Assembly (NCBI GenBank): GCA_012931725.1 | Contig: CM022949.1 | Coordinates: forward strand, 29,415,815-29,479,814 | Length of the DNA stretch: 64,000 nt | Direction: 5' to 3' | From: Litsea cubeba | Lineage: Eukaryota > Streptophyta > Magnoliopsida > Laurales > Lauraceae | In this document: piece after piece, positions 1 to 13,254 of the stretch | Layout of the letters: each line of letters starts with the position of its first letter | Numbering within the stretch: the stretch's first letter is position 1 | Notes under the pieces: model-generated | What the model saw: only the letters and a program-made list of their open reading frames with translations | Told to the model about the DNA's origin: nothing | The model's database searches: none | Made by a program: the position numbers and the translations under genes

Positions 1-2100
1 TGTTTTGGATGCTTATTTTTAACTTAAATATATTTTTTATCATATTCCCATGTATATGTTGAGGAGGGGATTTCACCCGAGAAAAAGTATCAAAATATAT
101 TTGTACAGCGCTTATGAAAATTTTAGTTAGCTAAAGAAATTTAATATGATATTAGAATCAATATTTGTTGGTTCCTAAATGTTCCTCTTACTTGTTTTTT
201 ATCCCATTATGATAATGGATTTGATGACAATAAAATATCTTGGAAGAGTGGATTCTCAATTTCTTGCAACATGAGACAATTTTGTTCCATTTCATTTGGC
301 TGATTCAGCCAACCAAGAGATAACAAATAGAGTCAAATGAGTAGGAGAAAATGGCTTATTTAGTTGCACCTTATTTTCAAATAGCCAAAATGTTAACTTG
401 TCATAGAAATCAAACATTAAACCTATATTAAGGTCTAAGATGATTTGATCAAGTTAGAATTGCAGTTGCAATTAGCTCTAATGCTTGTCTATACCTATGC
501 ATCCTTTGACTCACTTGATCATCATGCATCTAGGTTTGTATCATTAGTGATGAGGCCACTGGCGACTTGAAAAGCAGGTCGTGTATATATTGGGTAGGGT
601 CGAGCAACCCTTTTGGAAATCAAAGATAGTCTATAAGAGATCAATCTCATTTAGTTCATTCCACATGATTTAAGTTCTCCTAGAGCTTCTTCTTCTTAGG
701 CATCCATCCCACAATATCTCTATTGCTCTCACTCATTTTTGAACATGTGATAGAATAGAGTAAGAAGTGGAGTTGGGCATGTAATCCTCTTTATTGGTTT
801 TGCACATCTTCTCTTTCCCAATAGAAGTCCTTTTTCATAGGAGTCCCAATAGAACTTGCTATATTAAGTTAGACTAGGAAGAGATTATAAGAAAGAAAAT
901 TTCCAATTAAGAAATATTTGAAAGCAAAACAAGTGAGGGGGTGTCCCATAGTGCTGGCCCACCAATGTGCCAACACACATGGCCACCACTACATTGCTAC
1001 CATTTATTTAGTTTGTTTTTATTTATAAATATTATTTTTAAGACGTAGCTAAGCCATTCTCAAAGTAGGTACTTTTCGAAAAGGCATCATCATTATTTAT
1101 TGCCAATGGAGGTATTCAGTTTTCAATTTTACTGTGTTATAATGGCAAAAAATATCTCATGGGGTACAAAAACAGAAAAAATGAAATATACATATATAAG
1201 AGAAATATTTTCAAAACTTTATATCTAATATTTTGTTGAAGAAAAGCTTAAAATTGTTTTAGGGCGTGTTTGACAATTAAGTTAAAATAAAGTGAATTCA
1301 GACAAGAAATGACAATGAGTCATATCAAAAGTACATAATTTTAATTTTTTTTTGAAATTTAATTTAAAAAAAAGGAATCTCCTTTCTTCACTAAAAGACA
1401 AAAAAAAAAAACTCCACTTTTATTAATGGACCCAATACTATATAATGACTCATATAACTTAACTTGATTTTAGTTATAAATAATTATGTGTTCAACTTTA
1501 TGTAATCACGTTAAGAGATAAATAAACACCGACAACAGTTACCAACTTCAGGTGTATTCTATATGTCTGTTATTCTATATATTTGTTGATGAAAAACAAC
1601 ACTTACTGTAGCTATCTGTATCTTATTTTTGTTTGATATAAATTATGCAACCCTGGTATGTTCTTTTACACAGTAGTATTAGACTGAAGGGAAATGAGAC
1701 TTATATTCATGTCTCCTAAATAGGGTTGCATATATGTTCTTCCTGATTGAGGAACAATCATGTCACTGCATCCGACCCACAAAGCATCATGATTGAAAAG
1801 TTTCCTCATGAGATAACAGTGTTCGTGGGACAAGGTTTTATGTCTTTGTGCAGGGTGTGGTTTAGGTGCAATAGCAGCTTTGAGGTTGAGTTCACTGCAA
1901 GAGCTGTTTCTGATAAGCTTCAATTGGTCTCAGCTGTATCTAGTTGATTGGTCGCTTTCCTAATTAAGAAAAGCCAATCTCATTGGCTTAAAGTAAGAAA
2001 AGAAGCTGATTACCACTTTGACTGGCGATTTGATTCAAATAGGTGGTAAGACCCATGGTTTTAGTGCAATCGCTTGGAGGAGAGTGTTTGTGCAGGGCCT

Positions 2101-2148
2101 TGCTAATCTTCTCTTTTAGAGAGAGAGAGAGTTGCTAATCTTCTCTTT

Positions 2149-2190
<42 letters not shown>
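2101..2190. repeat. GA microsatellite with a duplicated 30-bp flank
   Basis: The segment TTGCTAATCTTCTCTTTT followed by (AG)n occurs twice in tandem, first with a short run and then with a run of about 40 bp ending at 2190. This fits slippage or unequal exchange in the microsatellite. Confidence 0.85.
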
Positions 2191-2193
<3 letters not shown>

Positions 2194-4544
2194 ATTGCCG
2201 CACTAAACAAACCTAAGAACATCAAAGATTGATAAAAAATCAACTTCATTGTCATATGTTTATTATTGATATTTTTTTCTTGCTATAAATTTCCAGTATT
2301 GATTTAGGCATCTCTATTTGACGGGAGCTGGTTTTTTATACACCTTTTAACCTGGAGCCCACCTATCATATAATCAATGGACCCACCAAAATGCCACATG
2401 TATTTCTTGACTATTTACATGCATAACATAAAAAATATGAATAATAAATCACCCTTTTCTATTTCCATATTTCTGTAGAACTTGGGTCAATGAACTATAT
2501 AGTTTTGTGGCAATTTTTTCAGATATCTATAAAGGGGCCAGAATAGTCTAAGACTTTCAAGCATGCCCACAAATGTAGGTGATGCATTAATTTAACATAC
2601 TCTCTCGAACTCTGATGATCATAAAGAACCTGTAAATAATGTTGTGAGGTTTTTCTTTAAAGAAAAAGGGGGAAAAACCCATCAAAACTGAGTTAACACA
2701 GTTTTAATGAGACAATATCTTGATTTATTACTGAAAAGTCCTCCTTATTTATAACTTTATATATATATATTTTAACATTTTAAGATATTTGTTTATTTTT
2801 TTTATCTAAGTATTTTGTTAATAACACGAAGAAACTCATCATATTGAAAATCTCCCATACTCTTCTGGTAATTAACCCATTAACATTGTTTGTGGCAATG
2901 ATTCCATAAGGCCCCTGCAAAAGGAGAATCTGCAACATCAAATCAAATATTTTTTTACCATCAAAATCTGTGAGGAGATTAATCATTTTGATGCTTTTAA
3001 TCCACTAAATTCATATTTGGAATTGGATTATATGTGCTTTGAAAACTTGATAGAAGCGAACTAAGTTCAAAATGAGCTGATTGTTAGAATAATTTTCACC
3101 TATAAAATTCTTGCACGGCTGTCGTGTGGAAATTTCCATTATTTAGCCTTTAATTTAGTGGGGGCCCGCTTTTACTGTTGGTGCGGGTCGAAAATTCCAC
3201 ACCGTACACATATGAGAGTCCAAAAGTGAGAAAAATGCTTCACTATTATATTCATTTTCAAATGAAAATAATGCAAGTCCACGTATAACAATGCACATGG
3301 ATATTTCACACAGCAAATACTATGTCGGCACCCATGTTTCTTCAACACAACATTGCTTAAAAATCAAGTTTACTGATAATCTTAGTACTAATTGATCATT
3401 TTTGTTTTTAGACATGTCACTTTATTTTACTAGTAAGCCTTTTCTTCCTTTACCATAAATACAGAGTTAGAAACTTGGTGCTCCAACAGTGGGTTTGCTT
3501 ATGAATTTAAGGTAGTTTAAGTGAGATTAATTAAAGCAGATATTGAAATTAGAAGTTGTTATCTTCAAGTAATTAAGTACAAAGCTGTCATCCTCCAAGG
3601 CAATTAAAGGGACTCCTACATTACATATTCTACAATTGTGAACTGTACATGTCCTTTTAAGTTGATATTGATTGATAGTTGCTAATAATGTGACCATGGT
3701 AAGGTAGACGCGTTGCATTTGACAAGGATACAAAGCCACTTGTGATGTGATTGATCAATCTAAGGCTAGATTCATGTATTTCTAGTTAACGTGTTTAGTA
3801 AAGGTGACCAGAGCAACAAGCCCATGACTACTGTTGTTTGGTTTGAAGCTGCTAAGGACCACTCTGCAAGTGGACCACCTCTTCAATGAGCCATGGTCCT
3901 ATAGCAACAGTTTTGGATAGTTGATAGATGTTCAAACAGTGACAGGCATTAAGGGTTGCCTGTAGATCAAATGGATAAAATTTATTAAGTTACCAAAGGT
4001 CTTGATGTCTGATTTTTTTTTTTTTTTTTTTTTGTCTAAGAGTTTTGGATTGATGTTTTTATGGCCAATGTTTAATCTAAGAATCCCAAGAATATGACGA
4101 ATTTTTATTGGAGGAATTTAAAACCCTTGATGGCCATGTGTGGTGTAATCCTTAGGATTCCACAGTGTCAAACTGTTACACTTTTCTATATGAAAGATGA
4201 AGAATTCAAGCAAATTTTTTTTCCAATTTTATAAGAATTCATTTTCCTTGAGTAAGGATGTAACATCCTTTTTTGGGTCTTCCCCTGATGGAATCTCGCT
4301 AACAATGGATCTTGTACCCATTTGTGTGTTTTTATCTAATAGCACTGCAACCATAGTTGTACCCAAGGCTGACCTTTTGCAGTTATGAGAAGTTTACAGT
4401 TTTTTACCCCAAAAGAAAAATTTACAGTTAAGATAACTGTGTATTTTATTTCATGTAATTGAGTACATAAGAATTGTAAGACTTTTATTTCTGAAAAGAT
4501 TTAAATTGAATAAAATAAATCTAATTTTTCAAAAAATGATCATC

Positions 4545-4680
4545 ATCTTTTATTTTCATCCCTCACCTCGTATCCTTCAATCCTCACATCTTTAATAATT
4601 CTTCGGTGATACTCATTTGACTATAAATTTAAATATATACTATGCAAGCAAACCCGCCTTAAGTGTATATTAGATATGTG
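4545..4680. repeat. Fragment of dispersed Tourist-like repeat
   Basis: The stretch containing CCTTCAATCCTCACATC, then TTTAATAATTCTTCGGTGA and an end like GCAAGCAAACCCGCC next to TTA, matches the inner part of repeats at 7190-7530, 13060-13235 and 13255-13905, and the reverse of 23326-23560. Only one terminus is clear here. Confidence 0.5.
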
Positions 4681-5253
4681 GTTTACTATCTTAACTTACA
4701 CACACAATAAAAAAGAAATAAAAGAAAGAAAAGAAAAGAAAATGCAGTGCATATAGCTTGATATCAAATGGAGTATGCTTCACCTTTCCAAATCTATAAA
4801 TTGAGCCCATTATACTATATCAAAGAGAAATATTTTGGCTTTAATTTTGACCGTCATTTGGGATTTTGACTGGAAGTTATTCCTATTTTTAAATCTTCTC
4901 TCCCCCTATTTATCTCATTATCAAAACCACTCATAACCACACCCACTTTTTATTTATTGCAAAAACTCCATTTCAATTCAAACTCTACCACTCACTTTCT
5001 ACTAAAATTTTCCGCTTTTCACCACTAGCTCATGGATTATATAAAAAAAGTACTCTCATAACCTTCATATTCTTTTATTTTCTTTCTAAAATTTATGATT
5101 TTTTAATGCATGAATATTGAAATTGTAATGTTGGCATTATCCGTGTTCAGCACATATTATTATGCTAGTTATTCTTAAATCTAAGCCACTCAGGCTATAC
5201 AAATAAATGTAGAGAACCATCAAAGATTCACGTACATCAGAGTCAAAACATTG

Positions 5254-5418
5254 TTTTTTTTTTTTTGCTGACGCAGGGTGTCCCCAGCCCTTCGGGCCGG
5301 ACTAGTCCCTGCGGGCCCAGGAGGCAAAGCCGGGTAAAAACCCCCTGTAGCCCCAGTGTGGCAGCGCAGTTTCGAACCCTCAACCTCCGGGAGCAAACCG
5401 TGGTCCTAGGCCAACTGA
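5254..5418 (-). mobile_element. tRNA-derived SINE (minus strand) with 11-bp target duplication
   Basis: The element starts on the plus strand with a T-run (the A-tail on the minus strand) and is flanked on both sides by the perfect direct repeat TCAAAACATTG (5243-5253 and 5419-5429). Read on the minus strand it has a Pol III B-box-like GGTTCGAAACTGCGC followed by a GC-rich body ending in GCTGGGGACACC and the A-tail. Related copies lie at 56058-56197 (plus) and 30497-30690 (minus). Confidence 0.85.
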
Positions 5419-5429
5419 TCAAAACATTG

Positions 5430-7189
5430 TTGGATTAATCAAATCTAAAATACATGATCAACTCCAAAGAATCTCATTTTCATTTCAATCAGATTCTACA
5501 ACATGAACTGTTGAGCACCATCAAAGATTCACTTCAATCATAGTAAAAAGAAAAAAAACATTGGATTGTCCAAATCTGAAATACATGATGAACCTCCAGT
5601 GAATCTAATTTTAACATGTGATTAATTCAATGCTAGAGTGCATTCAATTGGAGTGAATTTGGGATGAGTGCCAATTTATGAAGGCATGTTGTACAAGCGG
5701 CTTGGATTTATCATACCATGACATAAATGTGAAAAAAAATATTTACATCTGTATAGCTAATCAAGTCTAAGGATATGGTCTCTATGGACCTGGACCTGGA
5801 CCTAGATTCAAATTTTATTCAGGTTTAAGTGTTAGACCTTAACTTGAATTGCAACTCAATTGGGTCCAAATCCTAGACCCAGACAGATCTTTTGTGAGGT
5901 CAGATGCTTTGCATGAGTATTAAAAAACCAATTCCAATGGCTTAAGACACCATTGAAGGAAAGTTAGCAATTTAATTACAACTAAAATAGATCTTTTATT
6001 TTTTATTTTATTCTTTTTGTTAATATGAGGACTCTTATTCACCCACGCTCATGTCCCTAACTAGCTGAACGACATTTCTTATTTCTTTCTTTTTACTATA
6101 TCAAGGAATCTCGTTCACCCACACTCAATCTACTTAACCAGCTAAGCAGCTGGAGAATAATGGTAAAAGAGACCACTACACTATACAACTGGGTCAGTTT
6201 GCCTGAAAAGGAGAAGGATAAATCAAAGGCAATGAATAAAATTAGACGAATGGGTTCTGAGATTCCTCCATGCTTCGTACTGTACTGATTCTGGACAATT
6301 GATTTTTGATGTTGAAGGGTACCCATTCATGTTCTCAATAATAGAAACATGTGATACAGAAATGAGTTACCATTTTTAGAGAATTCCATTTCAATTTGCC
6401 CTCGGCATAAAACTTTCACATTTGATTCTGTGGATGAGGAAGTATCAATGCCCCATCAATTATCATATGGAGTTTCAGGTAGAGCTTCCAAATCCAAGCA
6501 TTGGTAAGTGATGGGGCAGTTAGGTTCGACTTTTGTATGATACGTACCGTTTTACATAATAAAATAAAATAAAATAGAAAATTAAAATGAGAAAGAAATA
6601 GCCCGCTTTGAGGAGGGAGGAGACCTCCTAAGGTTCAATTCAAAGAGAATCACAACTCAAAAGATAAGAGCAAAGCTTTGAATTGTTCTTCATTCATATC
6701 TTCAACCATACAACATCTACAAATATTTATAGATATTTCATAACTGTTAAAATAACTCTACCACTAAATCACTACTCCACTAACCAACTATGTCTTCACT
6801 CTTCTACATACATAAAGCATATTTATATGCAATTTGGACAACACTATTTTAAATATAATTAAGAATCCTAAAAAAAACTAATTCCTAAATAAAACAGACT
6901 AATAAAATATTGAAATTAAATAATAGGTACGTATTATTGTATCTCATTTAAATCATAAGCAACTTGTATTCGTAGGTGGGATCATGGCATGGAGTTTTTA
7001 CAGTCCATCTAAAAAGTTGGGTTTCTATGGGAATTCATAGTATAATGAATAGTCGAAACGCATTTTGTATCTTGCCATTCTCCAAATTCTTTTTTTTTTT
7101 CTTTCCTCTTGAAAGAGAGGATTTGGAAAACCAGATTTGGTAAAATAGGTAAATGCCTCATGTAATGCTCCAATTGGATTCTTATTTGC
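5430..7189. other. Gene-free spacer
   Basis: No supported gene. Two similar segments, about 6034-6075 and 6108-6150, both contain TTCACCCAC(G/A)CTCA and an AGCTGA/AGCTAA end, so they look like a diverged direct duplication. Otherwise there is only AT-rich sequence with short A-rich runs. Confidence 0.6.
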
Positions 7190-7530
7190 TACTCGTTATT
7201 TGTTTGCATAAAATACATTGGAACTCATACCACAAATGGTTAAAAATCAAGACCAAAAGTGGATATATAAAAATAACCATAAAATAAACCTCCACCCTTT
7301 CCCTCCTTTAATGGATATTAAATCAAGGAAAGATGGGGAATGAATACCTATCCACCACCCTTGTAATTCAAATCTTAATAAATTGTGGGTTACATCTACT
7401 TTTTTGCCTTATAACCTTCACTATCCACCTCATGTCCTTTACCTCTTAACTCTTTAATAATCCTTCAGTGAGCTCATTTGATCGTAAATTCATGTGTTTA
7501 ATTCCTATATAATCCAATGCAAGCAGGCCC
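7190..7530. mobile_element. Tourist-like MITE copy, decayed
   Basis: It begins around TTATTTGTTTGCATAAAA and ends around ATGCAAGCAGGCCCTAG. The inner parts CTCTTTAATAATCCTTCAG and GAGCTCATTTGATC are shared with the better-preserved inverted copy at 23326-23560, which has a TTA target duplication. It has no coding capacity. Confidence 0.55.
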
Positions 7531-7726
7531 TAGAAGAGTTTTGTATATCATAAGTATGGGCCATGCATCCTAGGGTAGCAACTTGGGTAGTTTAGGCAAA
7601 ATAATTTACTAATAAGTAATAAATCTCGGCCCAAAATGAGTATAGATAAGCCCACGCTTGGTTACAGCATGGATTACCAAGCCCAAGCCCGATTCTAAAC
7701 TCATAATCTAAGCCCCTATCTAAGTT

Positions 7727-7820
7727 GTTAATTAATTACAAATAGACTTCCTCATAAATTCTCCGCTACTATTGTTAATTAATTACAAATAGACTTCCTC
7801 ATAAATTCTCCGCTACTTTT
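7727..7820. repeat. 47-bp tandem duplication
   Basis: Two adjacent copies of a 47-bp unit starting GTTAATTAATTACAAATAG (7727-7773 and 7774-7820) are identical over almost all of their length. The near identity points to a recent event. Confidence 0.9.
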
Positions 7821-8402
7821 ATAAAAAAAATGCATTTTTTTACATCTAGTTGATGAGAAGGCCCCAAAAGATTTACTGCAAATAGAACATGTAATCCAAT
7901 AATACACACAAATACATATATATACATTAGAATAATATAGATATGTAACTTGGGGTTACCAATGGCCTAAGCCTGAGCTTGGGCCAGAGTGTAGCTAAGT
8001 CTCATCTTCAAAATCAAGGCCCAAGTCTCAACCAAAAACCCAAACAAACCTATCTCAAATTGTATTCTAGTTTGTTGCCCGTTTGTTTAGTTGGTATCGA
8101 ATTTATTAAGTTTTTAAGGAATCCCTATCTATCTCATGTGGTCAAAAGTGAATGATTGGAGGTCAAAATTTGTAAGATGCCTTTTAACAACTTCCTCATT
8201 TTATACTGGTAAATTAAATTTTAGAAATATGATGTATTTTAACTAATTCAATGCCAAGTACAGTAGGCAAACAGCCCCTAGAGACATGGGGCTAAGCCTT
8301 GGTTTGCTCAAGACCTATGACACACCCGGATTCTCCATAATTTGTATGGTAGTGTGACTTGTAATAGGAAAGAGAGCAAGGTCCTGTGAGGCTACAAGGC
8401 AT

Positions 8403-8690
8403 AGCTGACTTCTTTTACAATTAGAAGAGTTCCTTGCTAAGATTCAGATGACATGTGTAATGACTGTGATCACATGTCCAATTGCTCATTGAATGGCATG
8501 CCTAACTCTCATGGAATGTTTTTGGTGCCAATAGTCATTTTTTTAAGACAGAGCTGACCTCTTTTACATTCACAAGAGTTCCTAGCCAAGATTTCAAATG
8601 ACATGTGTAATGACTGTGATCACATGTCTAATTGCATAGTTTACATGCCTACCTCTCATGGAATGTTTAGGTGACAGAAAGTCGTTTTCT
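8403..8690. repeat. About 149-bp tandem duplication
   Basis: Units starting at 8403 and 8552 share AGCTGAC(T/C)TCTTTTACA, ATGACATGTGTAATGACTG, TGATCACATGT and CTCTCATGGAATGTTT, with scattered substitutions and small indels. Each unit holds an imperfect palindrome between ACATGTG and CACATGT. Confidence 0.85.
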
Positions 8691-10882
8691 AAACTACTCT
8701 GTGGTATTATAATATCTCTCTAATTACTCACCAAATCACATACAAAATAGCATGTCTAATCACTTGTTGAATGCTGATAATCAACGTCTCTTCGGAGACC
8801 CCATTAAGAATGGAACTATTAGGAAAAAGATTAAGTCAAAGATTAACAAAATTCGCAGCATATTCAAAGTAGTTTGGATCTCTCTAATTGCTAGTCTAAT
8901 CATATTGATTAAATAAATGTCATATCTTGGACTAGTTTGATGTTGAGAAATGAATAAAAAAACAAACTACACTAGTCTCCCCCCTCCTTTTTCTTCCTTC
9001 CTGGAACTAGCTCAACCAACCTACTGTGGACTATGAGCCAACAGTGGCCCCACCACTATGTCTGGCATGATTGAATCAGGACCGGACATCTGTCTCGCCC
9101 ACCGACAGCGATCATGTCGAGTCAATGGCCCAGTGCAGAAGAAGAGCCCAGAGGCTCTCCAAAGGGAATGTTGTGGGGACAAGGTGACATTAAATTTCAC
9201 ATGAAGGGGGAGCATCATGTGCAAAGACAGGGAAAGGACATTATGCTTATGTCAAAAAAAGGAGGGAGACCCCTTCAATCATGCACTTCTAAGAATGTTG
9301 CCCCATTGGGGGGGCTATTAATCACTAAACTACACTAATTAATCTCAATTAGTGCTAAAGCATGGCCTTTGTGGGGCCCCCTTTCCTTCTCACTGCCACC
9401 TCCCATAATCATTCCTCCATGATTTCAACCTGGGGTTTAGCAGCAACATTTGAATGAAAAACAGCAAAAGTAGGCATGCTCTCAAAGTCACCCTACAATT
9501 AATATTCCATAGGCCCCACAATCTTGTAAAGTGATGTGTGCATCCAATGGCCCAAAGGATATGTGCCCACTCACTTGGAGGAAATTCTCCTCCCACCCGC
9601 CGCAATTTCAATTTCAAAGTTATGAATCCATTTTATTGAAGGTCCATTTAGATGCATGTCAATAGTAGATAAAATTAGATTTGAGGTCCACTTTGATCCA
9701 TGTCAATCATAGATAAAATTAAATCTCAGCATATATTAAAGTATGCCAAATATTATGATGTTATCGCATTACCATTTATTCAAGGGCTCCAAGATTTAAT
9801 GGTTACTTATACACCAAGCAGCCGTTAAACCTTTTTCTTTCTTCTCCTTAGAAGGGACTCAAAAGTCTCAAACTCACCGCTCATGCACACTACACTTGTT
9901 CTAACCTTAGCAATAGCTAGAGATAAAAGCTATTAATTAAACTTTGGAGCCCCTTCATAGATGATTATTGGATGAACAACTAATTCAGGTTAAGACCTTT
10001 CAATTCTAGCTTTATTTGTGATGAACATGAAAGCCGAGTTTTTCTCCAGACAAAAAAAATGTGACAAGTGCATTTGGATGGGGATTGAGAGAATGGGCTA
10101 GGACCATGTGGAAGCATCAAGACAAGGGAGTTTCCCCTCAGGGAAATTTGTAGAACCTGGGCTGGAAAGGTCCCTTGGTTTTATATTAGAAAAATTGAGT
10201 ACAAAGAGGCCTTTCAAAGATCCATAATAAGGAGCTTTAGAAAGATACCCAAGAGCATGGAAGATCTTTCCAGCAAGACTGTAATGGGTTTTCCACTGCA
10301 AGGAGAAAAAGGAGTGTGTGTTTTTATGCATTGGATGCCACTAGAGCATGATCACCATACTCATCTTAATAATGCTTTCATATCTGAATCTGATTGAGAT
10401 GATGCAAGGTCAATGGAATGGTCAAAAGGATGACTCTGGTTTTCGATCCATTGAGTACACATCCTCTAGAGTCTTCACCTGTACAACCTTTTACAATCAG
10501 ATGATGAAGGACCACGTGGCAACAAGGTGGGGCCTTTGGTGCCACAATAGAAGGAGAGGCCTTTGAATAAGGCCCATCAAGGTGTATTGAAAAAATCATA
10601 AATGAGATTGGGATTTGATAGATGCTTTACCTATAAAATTTTCCACAAGCCTTGTGTTGGTTAATACCAATATTGGCTTTGAGACATGAAAATATGCATT
10701 TGCAGTCTTGAATCTTAGAGAGAACATTGGGATCTTAAACCCCAAGCCAAAGATTGTTAGTAATTTATTTATTTGCTTATATAATCATGACTATAGATGC
10801 TTGGCCTACCAATGCCTTTTTCATGACTTTCCTTTTTGTGTATACTGTGCTCCACTTCTGATCCATCCATCCCATCACAAAC
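8691..10882. other. Gene-free spacer
   Basis: Several open frames of 65-77 codons occur on both strands, but none shows a family motif, splice sites or a repeated element. I see nothing else in this stretch. Confidence 0.6.
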
Positions 10883-10894
10883 ATCTACATTTGG

Positions 10895-11248
10895 TGAGAA
10901 CAGAGGGATGGCCTTGTGGATAAGGCGCCCGTTCTAATAGCTCCCAACATGTTTCGAACCCTGGTGGGAGCCCTTACTTCCTATGTCTTGGCCACTGGCC
11001 CAATCGAGAGAAAAAACGCTCCAAAAGCTCCCAACATGTTTCGAACCCTGGTGGGAGCCCTTACTTCCTTTGTCTTGGCCACTGGGCTATCAAGAAAAAA
11101 AAAAGCTCCAATAGCTCCCAACATGTTTCGAACCTTGGTGGAAGCCCTTACTTCCTATGACTTGGCCATTGGGCCAATCGAGAAAAAAAACGCTCCAATA
11201 GCTCCCAACATGTTTCTCCAATAGATCACAAAAAAAAAAAAAAAAAAA
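10895..11248 (+). mobile_element. SINE with amplified body and 12-bp target duplication
   Basis: The head GGATGGCCTTGTGGATAAGG resembles a tRNA A-box region, and TTTCGAACCCTGG resembles a B-box. The element ends in a long A-run and is flanked by ATCTACATTTGG (10883-10894) and ATCAACATTTGG (11249-11260), a 12-bp target duplication with one mismatch. The head occurs once, but the part after it is present more than three times in tandem, which is unusual for a SINE. Confidence 0.8.
10939..11221 (+). repeat. 87-bp tandem array inside the SINE
   Basis: Units starting AGCTCCCAACATGTTTCGAA begin at 10939, 11026, 11113 and 11200 (the last partial), an exact period of 87 bp. Each unit carries the B-box-like element, GCCCTTACTTCCT and an A-rich segment before CGCTCC. 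Because 87 is a multiple of three, one frame stays open for about 100 codons through the array. I regard that frame as non-coding. Confidence 0.92.
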
Positions 11249-11989
11249 ATCAACATTTGGGACTTAAATGGATAAGTCAGAGGTGGATTTTATTGCAACA
11301 AACTTGTACAATATGTAGTCATTACACTTTGAGGAGTTAAAATCAAGGGTTATAATCATTTGATTAGACTAGTATTGTGATCACCCCTAATGTGCCTTTT
11401 AATTTATTGATCCCCTCTTTTCATTGATTATCATATATCCAAGTGGGACAAACAAGACAAGATGAAAGCTTACACCATATAGCTTGGAGTAGTACATGTA
11501 AGAACTATTTTTCACAACATTAAATACTATCAATTTCACAAGTGACTTGATGAATTGTTCTTAAAAATGCTACTTATTTTAAAACTCTTGTATCTTAATT
11601 TGCAATTTGAAAACAAAAAGAAAAATCAACGGTTTACAGTTGTGGGAGCACACATTCATACTAAAAGTACTCAATTAGCAAAGTAATGCACCTGACTACA
11701 AATAAAATGAAGTTTACATTTGATGTGCTTAAAGAAAAGGTTTTACTTTAAAGTGTTGAAAACAACATCTTATGGTACTGTAGGACTAATGTGGGCACAT
11801 AATAAGGCCATTAATCCTTAAAAATACGAAATCTAACTTGTTCATATTTTATTTTTGAAATGTATTTTTTCAGTTCCCACAATTTTTTCCCCAAAAATCA
11901 AGATCAATATGGCCGATAAATATGGATTTTTCATAAATCCAATAAGTAAGGGAATTATGATAGTTTCTCTCAAATACAAAGCTATTGCT

Positions 11990-12090
11990 CGGTTAGCAAC
12001 TCCGCAGGTCATCTGTCTTCCTCTTCCCACTTGTATGGACTGTTGTGGGTCCAAGCCCCGTTGGCTAGGGCACCACAAGAAAAAATTAAA
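11990..12090 (+). mobile_element. Possible SINE fragment
   Basis: The series GCTCGGTTAGCAACTC, then GTGGGTCCAAGCCCC, then GGCACCACAAGAAAAAA resembles an A-box, B-box and A-rich tail in the right order. No clear target duplication was found. Confidence 0.4.
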
Positions 12091-12099
12091 AGCTTGGCA

Positions 12100-13050
12100 T
12101 TTAAGCTTTTGCAGCATGTCACTCTTGCATAGCTGTTCTATTTTGATTGTTAGTCACTTTGGAGAAGAAACTAGTACAAAGTTTAAGAGTTTTATCTTTT
12201 GAATTTGGTGAATAGTAATAATCTCCACAATCATGCCACATAGCCTTTTTTTTTAACTAAACAAAAAAATAAATAAAAAAACACTACACCAATGCTCAAA
12301 TTCTTTACATACATTATCGGGTAGTTCACAGGTAAGGCATCTCCCTTTCCATAAAAATCACGATAAATTAATTTTTTATTGTAACTTGTTGGTTAAGGTT
12401 TTGAGTAGCGTGTGTATGTATTTATAAGTATTTATGATTTTTTTTCTCTCCACATGCATGCCCTGATACATGTGAGAAATGATTAGGCGTCAAAAGCCTG
12501 AGCAGTGGTGCATTAATACATTTTCCATTATTTACTGGGATGGGTCCACCACTTTGAATGGGATGGTTTAAGGTTGGGAATGGATAAGGTTCATGGCACT
12601 CCATGTACACCTGCTGGGCTCCGTACATGGGTGTTGGAGTTGTCTTTCTCATGGGAGCTGTGATCATGGCTCAAAATCACAGCTTCAGACCCCACTATGT
12701 TAGGGTCAACCAATTATTAACTGCTGATATGATGCACTAAACCGTTTTGTTGGTTTTGATGGGTGAGTCTCTCCAAGTAATCATATAAGATCCAATTTAA
12801 TAAATCAATCTGTTAAAGTACTTGAATTCAATCAATGTTTTAAAAACTCTAGTCTAGACTCTATCTTGGTGGCTAAGTTGGGCAATTTGGACTCATTGAT
12901 AAGTTGGGCTCATTCGACGTGCCCAACTGAATCCCAACGACCTGTTTGTTTTATGTTAATGTTCTGAATCGAGTGTTCCTCGGGCTCAGGACTAAAGGCT
13001 TATAGGTTGGGCTGGACGGGAGATACCCTGGGTTATTAAAAAAAAAAAAT
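12100..13050. other. Gene-free spacer
   Basis: No supported gene or complete repeat. A GGGCTC-rich stretch near 12.9-13.0 kb resembles the inner parts of the TA-flanked MITE family, but its ends cannot be placed. Confidence 0.55.
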
Positions 13051-13059
13051 GTTCAAAAT

Positions 13060-13235
13060 TCTAAAAGGGAATACACGTCCATAACTCTAGTATTTCCATA
13101 ACTAGGAAAGTCAAGGTCCAATTAATATTTCCATCCCATATCCTTCACCAGTCACCACTTTATTAATCCTTTGGCAGAGCTCACTTTACCATGAATTTAT
13201 ATGTATTTTATGCAACTAAATAAGACATAAACTTT
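13060..13235. repeat. Tourist-like MITE fragment
   Basis: It contains CATATCCTTCACCAGTCACC, TTTATTAATCCTTTGGCAG and GAGCTCACTTTACCATGAA, which are shared with the copies at 7190-7530 and 13255-13905. Confidence 0.5.
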
Positions 13236-13254
13236 TTATTTTTAAAAGTGGTTA

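Larger units (their letters stand above)
1..5253. other. Gene-free AT-rich spacer
   Basis: No reading frame here looks conserved. The longest open frames are under 90 codons and have no recognisable motif. The stretch holds A/T runs (for example about 4012-4033), a GA microsatellite near 2.1 kb, and a fragment of a dispersed Tourist-like repeat near 4.55 kb. I see no RNA gene. Confidence 0.7.

Noticed and set aside
10916..11224. 102-codon frame with APNMFRTLV repeats
   Set aside because: The frame stays open only because the SINE array period (87 bp) is a multiple of three, and the sequence is tRNA-derived SINE.
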